Of a stretch of DNA of 64,000 nucleotides, positions 49,039 to 57,714 are shown one piece after another. The position numbers and the translations under genes are program-made. Source of the stretch: Pseudoalteromonas peptidolytica (GTDB lineage Bacteria; Pseudomonadota; Gammaproteobacteria; Enterobacterales; Alteromonadaceae). Position 1 is the stretch's first letter; each line of letters begins with the position of its first letter. Under the pieces are notes generated by a model, which was given only the letters and a program-made list of their open reading frames with translations, was not told the DNA's origin and did no database searches. The stretch spans positions 62,001 through 126,000 of the forward strand of contig NZ_WEHZ01000012.1 of NCBI RefSeq assembly GCF_012641745.1, given 5' to 3'.

Positions 49039-50463
49039 ATGGACAAGCAGCGGACGTTATCATTTTTAAGCCAGTCGGAACCGGCTAAGCCTATATCTGC
49101 AAACCTAGTAAAACCTTGGGTTGTTTTGATAGTGGATGATGAGCCAGAAGTGCATCAAGTCACTCAACTTGTACTGTCTTCATACCGCTTCGAACAACAA
49201 CCACTTGAGCTCGTTCACGCCTACAGTAAAAAAGAAGCGATAAACATACTTAACTCAAGAACAGATGTCGCACTTGTTCTACTTGACGTGATAATGGAAA
49301 GTGAAGAAGCGGGCTTGGAGTGTGTGCAATATATCCGAGAAGTACTAGGTTATCATCAAGTACGTATCGTACTCAGAACTGGTCAGCCCGCTGCCATACC
49401 TGAGCATGAGCTAATGTTACGCTATGATATTAATGATTATAAAAATAAAACTGATCTTACTAAATCCAGACTGTTTACGACATTAACCAGCTCACTGCGA
49501 TCCTATCAAGATCTTCAACGTTTAGCGTTACTTACCGAAGAGTTAACGGCATTAAATGAAGGCTTGGAAGACAAGGTAAAACAGCGAACACATGAAATAG
49601 AAGCCTCTAATAAAGCATTACGACAAGCATATGATCGGATAGCCAAGCAGCAACAAGCACTCGTTCAATCTGAAAAGCTAGCGTCAGTTGGTCAATTGGC
49701 TGCTGGCGTTGCCCACGAAATTAATAATCCATTAGCTTACCTCAAAAGTAATTTAGAGTTTGTACAAAGCACGTTAGTTAAACTTTATAAAGCTTGGCAG
49801 ACGGTCGCTTCTCAATCTCAGCTTTGTAATCAAGTTCTCAATAATATAGAGACAGAGTACCAACTCAACTGGACACTAAGTGAAAGTGACGATGTAATAG
49901 CTGATATGCATTCAGGATTAGATAGGATCCAGTTAATTGTTAAAGAGTTGAGCATTTTTTTCGAGAGTAATCAGACTCAATTTCAATTAGTTGACTTTTA
50001 TACGCAGATTTTAGACCCTGTAGTGATTAATTTAGAACTCGATGGCGTAAGTTTACAATTGATTGAGTTTGATAAAGGAGACGGATTTGAGCTATTTTGT
50101 GCTCCTGCGCTGTTAGAACACAGTTTATACTGTATCATTAGAAATGCCTTAGAAAGCTCTAGTAGGCTAAGTCAAACCATCAAAGTAAAAGTCAAACTTA
50201 TTGATGAGCATATCCAATTTACAGTGTCTGACACTGGAGAAGGAATAGATACCGAGCTGATCCATAGAGTATTTGATCCCTTCTATACCACTAAATTATC
50301 TGACAAGCATGTTGGTTTAGGACTAACGGTTGCCTCAAGTATTATCAAGTCTCATGGTGGGCAGCTACACATTCAATCTCAGGTAGGCAAAGGCACTGAT
50401 GTTACAATTACCATCCCTTTAGCTCAGCCAGCTTTGAACAGAAATACGTCTGACGGTAAATAG
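49039..50463 (+). CDS. Receiver-histidine kinase (REC-HisKA-HATPase)
   Basis: About 474 soluble residues: an N-terminal receiver (about 30-160: WVVLIVDDEPEVHQVTQLVL, VLLDVIMESEEAG with the phospho-Asp), a coiled coil, then a kinase core with KLASVGQLAAGVAHEINNPL (phospho-His) and the ATP site (DTGEGID, HVGLGLTVASSII). The receiver resembles those placed before DUF3369 (RTGQPAAIPEHELMLRYDIN, then DYKNKTDLT). The start is set at ATG 49039; a TTG at 49000 is less likely. It has no membrane segment, so it is likely activated by another kinase or receives phosphate from it. Confidence 0.88.
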   Translation: MDKQRTLSFLSQSEPAKPISANLVKPWVVLIVDDEPEVHQVTQLVLSSYRFEQQPLELVHAYSKKEAINILNSRTDVALVLLDVIMESEEAGLECVQYIREVLGYHQVRIVLRTGQPAAIPEHELMLRYDINDYKNKTDLTKSRLFTTLTSSLRSYQDLQRLALLTEELTALNEGLEDKVKQRTHEIEASNKALRQAYDRIAKQQQALVQSEKLASVGQLAAGVAHEINNPLAYLKSNLEFVQSTLVKLYKAWQTVASQSQLCNQVLNNIETEYQLNWTLSESDDVIADMHSGLDRIQLIVKELSIFFESNQTQFQLVDFYTQILDPVVINLELDGVSLQLIEFDKGDGFELFCAPALLEHSLYCIIRNALESSSRLSQTIKVKVKLIDEHIQFTVSDTGEGIDTELIHRVFDPFYTTKLSDKHVGLGLTVASSIIKSHGGQLHIQSQVGKGTDVTITIPLAQPALNRNTSDGK

Positions 50464-50487
50464 TTGTGCTTTCGTTAGCATACATAG

Positions 50488-51132
50488 CTACCTTGGGGGA
50501 TCAATCGCATGGTTAATGCTGGTATTCACTCTAAACCACCCCGCGACTGAGTAACGCTTTTTGTTGGCCACGAGCACCTCGTGAGGAAATTCGTCACTTA
50601 GAAATGTGACCAATGTGCCGTAGCTGGGCGTTACCGTTGTCAAAATTTGCTCGTGGTTGTTAGGGTTATACACCATTAATTCTCCGCCATCTTTAGCTGA
50701 CCAAGACTGGTTTAAATAAAGTACCGTCGTCAAAACTCGGTTTGCTTTACCTTTAAAAGCATCCACATGTTTTTTATAAAAAGCACCCGGAGGGTAGACA
50801 GCAAAGTGGCTTTCATAGCTAAAAAGTCCCATAAATAGGCGTCTATTTAGGTATGTTTTCAGCTCTGCCATATTGTCTAACCAAGCAGCTTCTAGCTCGT
50901 TGTTAGCATCGAGCCAATGTATTTTGTCTCTGCGAATTTTCTGGTTTTGTTCATGCTCGGTAAGGCGGCCAATACCTGCCTGCTTAAAATCTGAGCTCGT
51001 CAGTTCAGCGAGCCTTATTTCTAATTTGGATAAAATCTCTGAACCGATAAAGTTGGGTAATATGCTGATCCCAGTTGATTGTAAGTCTTGTGCTATTTTC
51101 TCGAATGGGAATGTTAAGTCTAAATCTAACAA
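50488..51132 (-). CDS. 2-oxoglutarate-Fe(II) oxygenase (prolyl hydroxylase-like)
   Basis: A 214-residue enzyme of the 2OG-Fe(II) superfamily. The iron ligands are His and Asp in YKKHVDAFKG and His in SDEFPHEVLV, and the 2OG-binding Arg is in KKRYSVAGWFRVN. The middle reads RVLTTVLYLNQSWSAKDGGE. Proteins of this form hydroxylate protein side chains or small molecules. The start is TTG with AAGGA eight bases upstream. It lies 70 bases after the phosphatase gene in the same direction. Confidence 0.85.
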   Translation of the reverse strand: MLDLDLTFPFEKIAQDLQSTGISILPNFIGSEILSKLEIRLAELTSSDFKQAGIGRLTEHEQNQKIRRDKIHWLDANNELEAAWLDNMAELKTYLNRRLFMGLFSYESHFAVYPPGAFYKKHVDAFKGKANRVLTTVLYLNQSWSAKDGGELMVYNPNNHEQILTTVTPSYGTLVTFLSDEFPHEVLVANKKRYSVAGWFRVNTSINHAIDPPR

Positions 51133-51202
51133 AAGCCGCGTCCTTATATTCGCAAAGACGCCTTTTTACCTTGTTGTGGTGCTGCAATCCAGCAAGTTAA
51201 TT

Positions 51203-51676
51203 TTACCTTGTCGACAAACAAATTTTGTTAATGATGTTTTTACTCGCAGCTTCTATTAAATCAAGTACTAGCTCAAAACCATGAGTACCTCCATAGTAAG
51301 GATCGGGTATCTCATGCTCATTTAGGTCACCAAATTCAAGAAAAAGCATTATTTTGTCTTCTAATCCACTTGGGCAAAGTGCGAGTAAATCTCGACGGTT
51401 TGACTTATCTGCACATAGTATTATATCGTAGTCTTCAAAATCACTGGGCTTTACTTGTTGTGCAGAAATCCCTGAGAAGTCATATCCTCGAGCCTCGCCA
51501 GCAATGACGCTGCGGGGATCAGGTAAGCTCCCTTGGTGATAACCAATGGTGCCTGCGGATCCAATCTCAATGCTACAGTCTGTTTGTGCTAGTTGATGTT
51601 TTAGTACGGCCTCCATAGTTGGAGAGCGGCAGATGTTACCCATACATACGACTAAAATATTTGAAATTGAGTTCAC
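51203..51676 (-). CDS. Low-molecular-weight protein-tyrosine phosphatase
   Basis: About 157 residues. The active-site loop VCMGNICRSPTMEAV (C-x5-R-S) and the general-acid motif IPDPYYGG are intact. The GTG at 51676 is chosen: AAGGA lies upstream and a terminator hairpin at 51739-51764 sits within the longer frame that starts at 51754. In bacteria these enzymes act on bacterial tyrosine kinases of capsule export or on arsenate-like substrates. No kinase is close by, so the target is unclear. Confidence 0.9.
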   Translation of the reverse strand: MNSISNILVVCMGNICRSPTMEAVLKHQLAQTDCSIEIGSAGTIGYHQGSLPDPRSVIAGEARGYDFSGISAQQVKPSDFEDYDIILCADKSNRRDLLALCPSGLEDKIMLFLEFGDLNEHEIPDPYYGGTHGFELVLDLIEAASKNIINKICLSTR

Positions 51677-51738
51677 GCGTCTATCCTTTTTAACTTCACC
51701 TTGGCGAAAGTTTACCGATTTTTTGATAAGAGCAAAAC

Positions 51739-51764
51739 AAAAAGCACCAATCACGGTGCTTTTT
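51739..51764 (-). terminator. Terminator after hmp
   Basis: On the minus strand AAAAAGCACC and GGTGCTTTTT form a 10-bp stem with a six-base loop and a U run. It is 76 bases after the hmp stop. Confidence 0.85.
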
Positions 51765-51839
51765 ATGCCTAAATTATCCGAAGCTCAGGTGAAATTAATT
51801 GAGCGTTAAGACACGTGGATGTCTGTGCTATGAACAGTG

Positions 51840-53012
51840 CTATGAACTGGGCAAGTTTTCATGTGGGCCAAAGACTTCATAATAAATACGTGAAGGGCTT
51901 ACGCCTGCTCTTAACAATTGAGCCTTAATTGCTGCCATAAAGGAAAGTGGCCCACACAAGTAAAACTCTCCATGTGCACAGGGTAACGATGCTGCGACTG
52001 CACTGATATCCATAAACCCAGGTAATGCGTTATGCTCTTTTGACTCCAACCAATTAGTTACAGAAAATTGTTTAATGCCTTTACCTAGCTCGTTAATTTC
52101 ACCAAGAAATCCTAAGTCTTCGAACATTTTGTTGGCATGTAAAAAGTATGCCTCAATGTCGGGCGTCGTTTGACTATGGACTGCTAGCATACTAAGCATC
52201 GGTGTAATTCCCACACCAGCACTAATATAGATCTTTGGACGGTTTGTCTCTTTAGCAGTAAAATCTCCGGCTGGTGGCGTTAGTTTTACCGTATCTCCTG
52301 CTTTCAAAGTGTGTAAATATTGGGAAACGAGACCATCTGATTTTACCGAAATTCTAAAATATTTGCAGTTAGGTGCCGCTGACAGAGAGTATTGGCGTAT
52401 TTGTGAAGTTGTTTGAGCGCTTGCTGGCAGAAATACTGAAACAAACTGTCCTGCTTTAAATTTAGGTATGGCCTTGCCATCACATGGGCTTAAATAAAAG
52501 CTCTTAATGTTTGGCGTGTGATTGACAACTTCATCAATATAAAAATCTCGTGTCCCCTGCCAACCGCCTACTTGCTGAAGCGCATGTTGGTAAAGCCCAT
52601 GTTCAGCGGTGATAAATAGATCGGCTAAAAATTGGTATGCAGAGATCCAAGCCTGTTCTACCTCATGGGTAAATTGTTCTTTTAATTCTGTTTTAAGCGT
52701 ATTTATTAAATGATGACCAACGATGTTGTATTGCGCTGGGGATATTCCTAGACTGACATGCTTATGGTTGATCCGTAAAATTGCATCATTAAGTACATCA
52801 GGTTGATCAATATAAGTAGCGTAGGCGGCCAGCGCTGAAAATAAAGCTAATGGTTGGCTACCTGAGGTTTGATGAGATTGGTTGAATACGCCTCTCAGTT
52901 CGGGGTGCTCAGTAAACATGTTGTGGTAAAACTTCGCGGTAATTTCTGGGCCAACTTTTGCGAGTAACGGCGCGCTTTGCTTCACCAATCTAATCGTTTC
53001 ATTTGTAAGCAT
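51840..53012 (-). CDS. hmp: Flavohaemoglobin, nitric oxide dioxygenase
   Basis: A 390-residue enzyme that turns NO into nitrate with O2 and NADPH. The globin part (about 1-140) begins LTNETIRLVKQSAP and has the haem-contacting LRINHKHVSLGI with the proximal His and the distal YHNMF region. The FAD and NAD parts follow with IRQYSLSAA and SAGVGITPMLSML, ending in YYEVFGP. The start at 53012 is preceded by GGAGA; a frame reaching 53075 would add 21 residues. It is the third gene of a NorR-controlled unit after the small membrane protein and NnrS. Confidence 0.95.
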   Translation of the reverse strand: MLTNETIRLVKQSAPLLAKVGPEITAKFYHNMFTEHPELRGVFNQSHQTSGSQPLALFSALAAYATYIDQPDVLNDAILRINHKHVSLGISPAQYNIVGHHLINTLKTELKEQFTHEVEQAWISAYQFLADLFITAEHGLYQHALQQVGGWQGTRDFYIDEVVNHTPNIKSFYLSPCDGKAIPKFKAGQFVSVFLPASAQTTSQIRQYSLSAAPNCKYFRISVKSDGLVSQYLHTLKAGDTVKLTPPAGDFTAKETNRPKIYISAGVGITPMLSMLAVHSQTTPDIEAYFLHANKMFEDLGFLGEINELGKGIKQFSVTNWLESKEHNALPGFMDISAVAASLPCAHGEFYLCGPLSFMAAIKAQLLRAGVSPSRIYYEVFGPHENLPSS

Positions 53013-53090
53013 GATTGTTTTGTCTCCAATGTAATGTGAGTAGCCTGAGCTTTGAATAATGAATGCCTTACCCAAACCTCAGGTGAAGTA

Positions 53091-54308
53091 TTAACCCTGT
53101 CGCCCATCGAGGCGTTGTTTTAACAGCATTGGGCTAAAGGTGATAAGAAAAAGAAAAAAACCAAACACCCACATTAATGCACTGATCAGCCAAGCGTTGT
53201 GGGGGCTAGTAAAGTGAATGAGAAACGCGCGACTTATACCCGCTGCTACAATGCAGGTAAACGCAATCGTTGTGCTGAGATGAGTAGTTAAAGATCTACC
53301 GGTATGTCCGAGGGTAACTCTAGCCATCATGCTTAAAATCATTAAGCTCATCCCGCTGATAGCGACAAGATGTAAGTGGTCACGCCAGAATGCTAAATGG
53401 TAGATACGATTATAGGCACATAGCAACAGCCCAGCAGCGATTGCAAAGTAAGACACGTAGAGCGACCAGAGCAAGGGAACTTTGACCAGTCGTATATCAA
53501 ACCAGTACACAGCTCTGACAAGGTGTAAACAACCTAATATCAAAAGGCAGCCATTCAAATAATGCGCATGAAGAAATGATGATTGTAGCGGTGAGATACA
53601 TACGCACAGTATCGCCAGATAAAAAATGGCACGGTCTACCTTTCGGATAGCGGGTTTTTGATCTTTCTGTAGACCTCTGGCAATAAAAAATGGGATCACA
53701 CGGCCGCTAACAACACCAATTAACAACATGTATGCTATCAAAGAAGATTGACTAAGTAGGCCTACTTGTAATAAGTCACCATTATTAAGTTCGGTTAAAA
53801 ATGCGATATTGCAGCATCCAATCACACCGACAGAAAATATAAAAACTCGATTGTTTTTTGACCTTGCTGTGATAATAACTGAGCTTAAGTTAGCCAGTAA
53901 CAGCAGCCAAAATGTAGCTTGCAATAATAGCGTAAGGGTAACGGAGTTTTGTGGAATAAAAAAACTCAATCTTGCAGCGAGCCAAATACCACAGAGAGAC
54001 AGTAAGGCTGCGCCATTGAGTGTGGCTTTTTGTGTCCAGTTTTGAGCGGCCGTTAATAAAAAACCCGCAACGACAGCGCCTGCAAAGCCAAATAACATCT
54101 CATGAGCGTGCCAGTAAATGGCTGGATATTTATGGTGCCACTCTAGTTGACCGTTTAATATGAATATCCAGACTGAAATACTCAAAACGGCGCTTAGACC
54201 AGCGAGCATAAACAAGGGTCTGAAGCCAAGCATGAGTAATGGCCAAGTTGTTAACTTATGCCATCTGAATTGTATAGCGGTTGGATCTTGTGGCTGGAGC
54301 AGTGGCAT
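53091..54308 (-). CDS. nnrS: NnrS-family haem/copper membrane protein
   Basis: A 405-residue inner-membrane protein with about twelve segments. It starts near RPLFMLAGLSAVLSI and has the family motif WHAHEMLFGFAGAVVAGFLLTA, and later DHLHLVAISGMSLMILSMMARVTLGHTGR, with the His residues thought to hold haem or copper. NnrS protects cells under nitrosative stress in Vibrio and Rhodobacter; its biochemical role is not settled. It directly follows the small upstream gene (stop and ATG adjacent) and precedes hmp by 78 bases. Confidence 0.92.
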   Translation of the reverse strand: MPLLQPQDPTAIQFRWHKLTTWPLLMLGFRPLFMLAGLSAVLSISVWIFILNGQLEWHHKYPAIYWHAHEMLFGFAGAVVAGFLLTAAQNWTQKATLNGAALLSLCGIWLAARLSFFIPQNSVTLTLLLQATFWLLLLANLSSVIITARSKNNRVFIFSVGVIGCCNIAFLTELNNGDLLQVGLLSQSSLIAYMLLIGVVSGRVIPFFIARGLQKDQKPAIRKVDRAIFYLAILCVCISPLQSSFLHAHYLNGCLLILGCLHLVRAVYWFDIRLVKVPLLWSLYVSYFAIAAGLLLCAYNRIYHLAFWRDHLHLVAISGMSLMILSMMARVTLGHTGRSLTTHLSTTIAFTCIVAAGISRAFLIHFTSPHNAWLISALMWVFGFFLFLITFSPMLLKQRLDGRQG

Positions 54309-54533
54309 TTATCTTACCTCCATACCCAAGTGATAAAGGCAAGCACAGCGTACAACATAGGCAACTTTAATAATGGCTGCGAAAATAATCGTACTAATAT
54401 GTGCAGTAATTTGCGAGTTCAGACTAAAGTGTTCGGCATTGATGTAACTAATTTGCAGCGATAGCAAAAACGCAATAAATGATATCAAGATGACAATATT
54501 GCTGTACTTTAAAAGATGGCTCATGTGGTGCAC
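54309..54533 (-). CDS. Small membrane protein heading the NO operon
   Basis: A 74-residue protein with two hydrophobic helices (NIVILISFIAFLLSLQISYI and ITAHISTIIFAAIIKVAYVV) and a Cys-containing tail (RCACLYHLG). I do not recognise it, but short two-helix proteins of this type are seen beside NnrS in marine bacteria. Its stop codon touches the NnrS start (TAAATG), so they are coupled. Start at 54533 or, three codons later, 54524. The sigma-54 promoter lies about 30 bases upstream. Confidence 0.75.
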   Translation of the reverse strand: MHHMSHLLKYSNIVILISFIAFLLSLQISYINAEHFSLNSQITAHISTIIFAAIIKVAYVVRCACLYHLGMEVR

Positions 54534-54563
54534 TCATTTAACAAGATAAGTATGAGTGGCTAC

Positions 54564-54579
54564 TGCATGTATTAGGCCA
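54564..54579 (-). promoter_or_regulatory. Sigma-54 (-24/-12) promoter of the small-NnrS-hmp operon
   Basis: On the minus strand TGGCCTAATACATGCA matches the consensus TGGCAC-N5-TTGCA with the invariant GG and GC at the right 10-base spacing. It is 31 bases before the first gene start. NorR is a sigma-54 activator and its sites lie upstream. Confidence 0.82.
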
Positions 54580-54632
54580 ACTTTTAAAACCATTATTATT
54601 CAACGTCTTATGTTTTTATTATTGTCATTTGA

Positions 54633-54643
54633 GTCATTTTGAC
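54633..54643. promoter_or_regulatory. NorR binding site 1
   Basis: GTCATTTTGAC fits the NorR core GT-N7-AC exactly. It is about 54 bases upstream of the -24 element, an enhancer position. Confidence 0.75.
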
Positions 54644-54677
54644 CCACTATTGCTCTGTGTTAATAAAAACCATAAGA

Positions 54678-54688
54678 GTCATTTTGAC
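54678..54688. promoter_or_regulatory. NorR binding site 2, touching the norR start
   Basis: An identical GTCATTTTGAC core (part of the same 13-base GAGTCATTTTGAC) ends one base before the norR ATG at 54689. It is 45 bases (centre to centre) from site 1, and its position predicts self-repression of norR. Confidence 0.72.
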
Positions 54689-56251
54689 ATGAATGCTTTA
54701 GAACTCTCAAAATTGCTTGAGCTGAGTATGGCTTTATCGAAGCACGTAGTTGGTCAGGATAGTGCTGCACTCAAGCAATATTCAAAAACGCTGATCTTTT
54801 TATTGAATCAATGCGTCACCGCAGACGCCATAGCGGTTTTATCCGGCGATAAACAAGCGCTGACTATTCTAGCCAGTAATGGCTTGAGTGAAGATGCTAT
54901 AGGGAGGCGCTTTTTACTAAAGCAGCAGCCGCGCCTCAACGCGATCGTTGCGGCAGACGGCATAGTCAGCTTTGCTCATGATAGCACTCACCCAGATCCT
55001 TATGATGGCTTACTATTGGCGCAAGAGAATAGGCTACCCGTACATGCTTGCATGGGGTTTAAGTTGATGTTACCCAATAATATATTGGTAGTGACGTTCG
55101 ACAGTCTCAGACCAGAGAGTTTCCAATCATATTCAGATACCTATTTGAATATGCTGAGCAATATAGTGTTATATCAAACTCAACGTGTGCAAGAGTCGAT
55201 TACGTTTTACAATCAAGCCCGTGCGCACACGGCTATTCAACCTCCAAAGATGGAAAAAAAACACGCGTTGGTGGGTGAAAGTGTGAGCATGCAGAGACTG
55301 AAAGCAGAAGTAGAGCTGGTGGCGAGCTCGGACTTCAATGTATTAATACAAGGTGATACGGGCACAGGAAAAGAGCTAGTCGCAAAACACGTACATCAGC
55401 TTTCTGCAAGGGCGGATAAGCCCTTTGTTCAAATTAACTGCGCGGCGTTACCTGATACGATTGCCGAAAGTGAACTTTTTGGTCATGTCAAAGGCGCATT
55501 TACAGGAGCAGATAAAGACCGTTTAGGTAAATTTTTGATGGCAGATGGCGGTACTTTGTTTTTAGATGAAGTGGGTGAGTTAAGCCTGTTACTCCAGAGC
55601 AAGCTACTGCGAGCTTTACAAAGTGGTGAAGTTCAAGCAGTTGGTGCTGACGAGATCCGCGTGGTAAATGTAAGGGTAGTAGCCGCGACTAATCGAGACT
55701 TACAACACGAAATTAAGCAAGGCAAGTTTAGGGCTGATTTATACCATCGACTCTGTGTTTATCCTTTACATGTGCCAACATTGACAGAGCGGCTAGACGA
55801 TATACCGCTTTTGGTAGGCTTTTTCCTTGAGCAGTTGCGAGCGACGTTAAATGTAAAACAAGTTGTCATGGACAAATTAACGCTAACTAAACTGTTGCAA
55901 CATGATTGGCCGGGAAATGTCAGGGAGCTAGAGCATTGTATTAGTCGCGCGGCACTCAAAGCCAAGCATCAACAGTGGCAGGCAGACATCATAGAGATCC
56001 AGCAAGTTGATATACCTATTAAGTCAACCTCCGAAATGTCTGCATCATTGATATCGGGTACTCCTCGTTCACAACACCAAGTCAGCATGAAATCTGCTGT
56101 CGAGGGGTTGCAAAAGCAGCTCATTATTGACGCGATGGAACAGAATCAGATGAACTGGTCAGCGGCAGCCCGTCAACTGGAGCTTGATAGAGCGAATTTA
56201 GTGAGACTTGCAAAACGTCTTGGGGTTGATTTGAAAAAGCAGTTTGGTTGA
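54689..56251 (+). CDS. norR: Nitric-oxide-sensing sigma-54 activator NorR
   Basis: A 520-residue regulator. The N-terminal GAF domain (about 1-170) has the residues used for the mononuclear iron in E. coli NorR at matching places: Arg in IGRRFLL, Asp in HPDPYDGLL and Cys in VHACMGF. The AAA+ domain has [16 protein letters not shown], the GAFTGA loop in [16 protein letters not shown], and [11 protein letters not shown]. The C-terminal Fis-type helix-turn-helix is [20 protein letters not shown]. The ATG at 54689 is used; a frame starting at 54629 would run across both NorR sites. It drives the divergent operon when NO binds. Confidence 0.95.
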   Translation: MNALELSKLLELSMALSKHVVGQDSAALKQYSKTLIFLLNQCVTADAIAVLSGDKQALTILASNGLSEDAIGRRFLLKQQPRLNAIVAADGIVSFAHDSTHPDPYDGLLLAQENRLPVHACMGFKLMLPNNILVVTFDSLRPESFQSYSDTYLNMLSNIVLYQTQRVQESITFYNQARAHTAIQPPKMEKKHALVGESVSMQRLKAEVELVASSDFNVLIQGDTGTGKELVAKHVHQLSARADKPFVQINCAALPDTIAESELFGHVKGAFTGADKDRLGKFLMADGGTLFLDEVGELSLLLQSKLLRALQSGEVQAVGADEIRVVNVRVVAATNRDLQHEIKQGKFRADLYHRLCVYPLHVPTLTERLDDIPLLVGFFLEQLRATLNVKQVVMDKLTLTKLLQHDWPGNVRELEHCISRAALKAKHQQWQADIIEIQQVDIPIKSTSEMSASLISGTPRSQHQVSMKSAVEGLQKQLIIDAMEQNQMNWSAAARQLELDRANLVRLAKRLGVDLKKQFG

Positions 56252-56313
56252 CCATCTGCTGATTATTTCTAGCTATTCAGACGGAACTCTAAGCTTAATA
56301 AAAATTGTTATTA

Positions 56314-56347
56314 ATACTCTTATAAGTTGTTTATTTTAAAAGAGTAT
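56314..56347. repeat. Inverted repeat in the promoter region of the second bfr pair
   Basis: ATACTCTT (56314-56321) is mirrored by AAGAGTAT (56340-56347) with an 18-base spacer, in AT-rich DNA about 90 bases before the bfr ATG. It could be an operator for an unidentified regulator; no standard Fur box was seen. Confidence 0.5.
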
Positions 56348-56437
56348 ATTAAGAACATTGTTATTTTTATTTAATCTTGCCAAGAACAAATATTGAACTA
56401 GTGTTATAAAGCGTCAACTGACATTTTAGGGGGCCCT

Positions 56438-56908
56438 ATGCAGGGTAACAAACAAGTTTTAACAGCGCTAAATCAAGTGCTGACGCTAGAATTAACATCG
56501 ATTAACCAGTTTTTTTTACATGCAAGAATGTACAAAAACTGGGGCTTAGAAGAGCTCAATGAAAAAGCATATAAAAAGTCTATCAAAGATATGAAGCAAG
56601 CAGATGATTTGATCGAACGCATTTTGTTCCTTGAAGGGTTACCAAATTTACAGCACCTAGAAAAGCTTCGGATCGGTGAACATTGCGAAGAAATGATGGC
56701 TTGCGATTTGGCTTTTGAACTTGACCAGCTACCAGTGCTGCGTGAAGCCATCGCGCTTTGTGAAAATGAGCAAGATTATGTTAGTAGGGAGCTCCTTGAG
56801 GCAATTCTTGAATACGAAGAGGACTATGTAGATTGGCTCGAGACACAACATTTCTTAATTAAAAATACTGGCATCGAAAACTATCTGCAGTCGCAGATTG
56901 AGGGGTAA
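56438..56908 (+). CDS. bfr: Bacterioferritin, haem-binding-type subunit (second pair)
   Basis: A 156-residue ferritin-fold protein. Helix 2 reads [18 protein letters not shown]: the haem Met is present, and the ferroxidase His54 is Gln. In helix 4 EEDYVDWLE has Tyr at the ferroxidase His site. It should be the haem-type subunit. A purine-rich GGGGG precedes the ATG. The ferroxidase-type gene follows by three bases, so the gene order is the reverse of the pair at 37241-38187. Confidence 0.92.
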   Translation: MQGNKQVLTALNQVLTLELTSINQFFLHARMYKNWGLEELNEKAYKKSIKDMKQADDLIERILFLEGLPNLQHLEKLRIGEHCEEMMACDLAFELDQLPVLREAIALCENEQDYVSRELLEAILEYEEDYVDWLETQHFLIKNTGIENYLQSQIEG

Positions 56909-56911
56909 GTT

Positions 56912-57394
56912 ATGCAAGGTAATTTAACTATCATTGACTTGCTAAACAAGCAGTTAACATTAGAGCTTTCTTCGATGGATCAGTATCTTGCTCATTCAAA
57001 AATGTATGAGGATTGGGGACTGGATAAGTTACACCAAAAGTTAGCTCATGAATACGAGGAAGAGTTGGATCACGCAAAGCGTATTACTGAAAGAATTTTA
57101 TTTCTTGAAGGGACGCCAGATACTGCATCCCGAGCTCCTATTTATATTGGAAGTGACGTCAAAGAGATGTTAGAGAATGACCTAGCCGCTGAGGTTTTGG
57201 TCAAAGATCATCTCAAAAAAGTTATCGCGGTATGTGAGCAAGAGCAAGATTATGTTACTAGAGTAATGCTAGAAAGTCTCTTAGATGACACCGAAATGGA
57301 TCATATATATTGGCTTGAACAGCACATTAATTTGATAAAACTTATCGGCTTACCCAATTACATTCAGAGCCAGTTATCTAAAAGTTCTGAATGA
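56912..57394 (+). CDS. bfr: Bacterioferritin, ferroxidase-type subunit (second pair)
   Basis: A 160-residue ferritin-fold protein. LTLELSSMDQYL has the first ferroxidase Glu; EEELDHAKR gives Glu51 and His54 with Leu at the haem Met site; TEMDHIYWLE gives the second Glu/His pair. It should oxidise Fe2+ and lack intersubunit haem, pairing with the upstream gene. A strong terminator follows. Confidence 0.92.
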   Translation: MQGNLTIIDLLNKQLTLELSSMDQYLAHSKMYEDWGLDKLHQKLAHEYEEELDHAKRITERILFLEGTPDTASRAPIYIGSDVKEMLENDLAAEVLVKDHLKKVIAVCEQEQDYVTRVMLESLLDDTEMDHIYWLEQHINLIKLIGLPNYIQSQLSKSSE

Positions 57395-57402
57395 TCCCAG
57401 CC

Positions 57403-57430
57403 ACCGCATCAAAAATTTGATGCGGTTTTT
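57403..57430 (+). terminator. Rho-independent terminator after the second bfr pair
   Basis: ACCGCATCAAA and TTTGATGCGGT form an 11-bp perfect stem with a two-base loop, followed by a T run. Confidence 0.92.
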
Positions 57431-57714
57431 CTACTTTTGGAGTCAAGGCTAGTCGGAGTTTTTTAGCGTTTACTGCATTGAATTGGGTTTGATAAGAAGA
57501 TGATTTAATATGACTTTCAACGCAAAGAGCGAACTCCCTTCTTTTGTTCAATTCAGGTTACTCACAAAATCACCATATTACGACTTTGCTGCTGTACGGC
57601 ACTTCGATAGTCATTATTGTGAGAGTATATTTGATCAGTATGATTATAATAAAAACAAGCAATCACAATGATCTGAGCTAAGATTTAAATATGTATTAGG
57701 TAAGAAGCACTTTG
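57431..57714. other. Promoter stretch of the binding protein-LOV kinase operon
   Basis: About 280 AT-rich bases with no gene. No operator or riboswitch was recognised. Confidence 0.5.

Noticed and set aside
51677-51754. Upstream extension of the tyrosine phosphatase
   Set aside because: It would include a terminator hairpin; the GTG at 51676 has a good ribosome site and fits family length.
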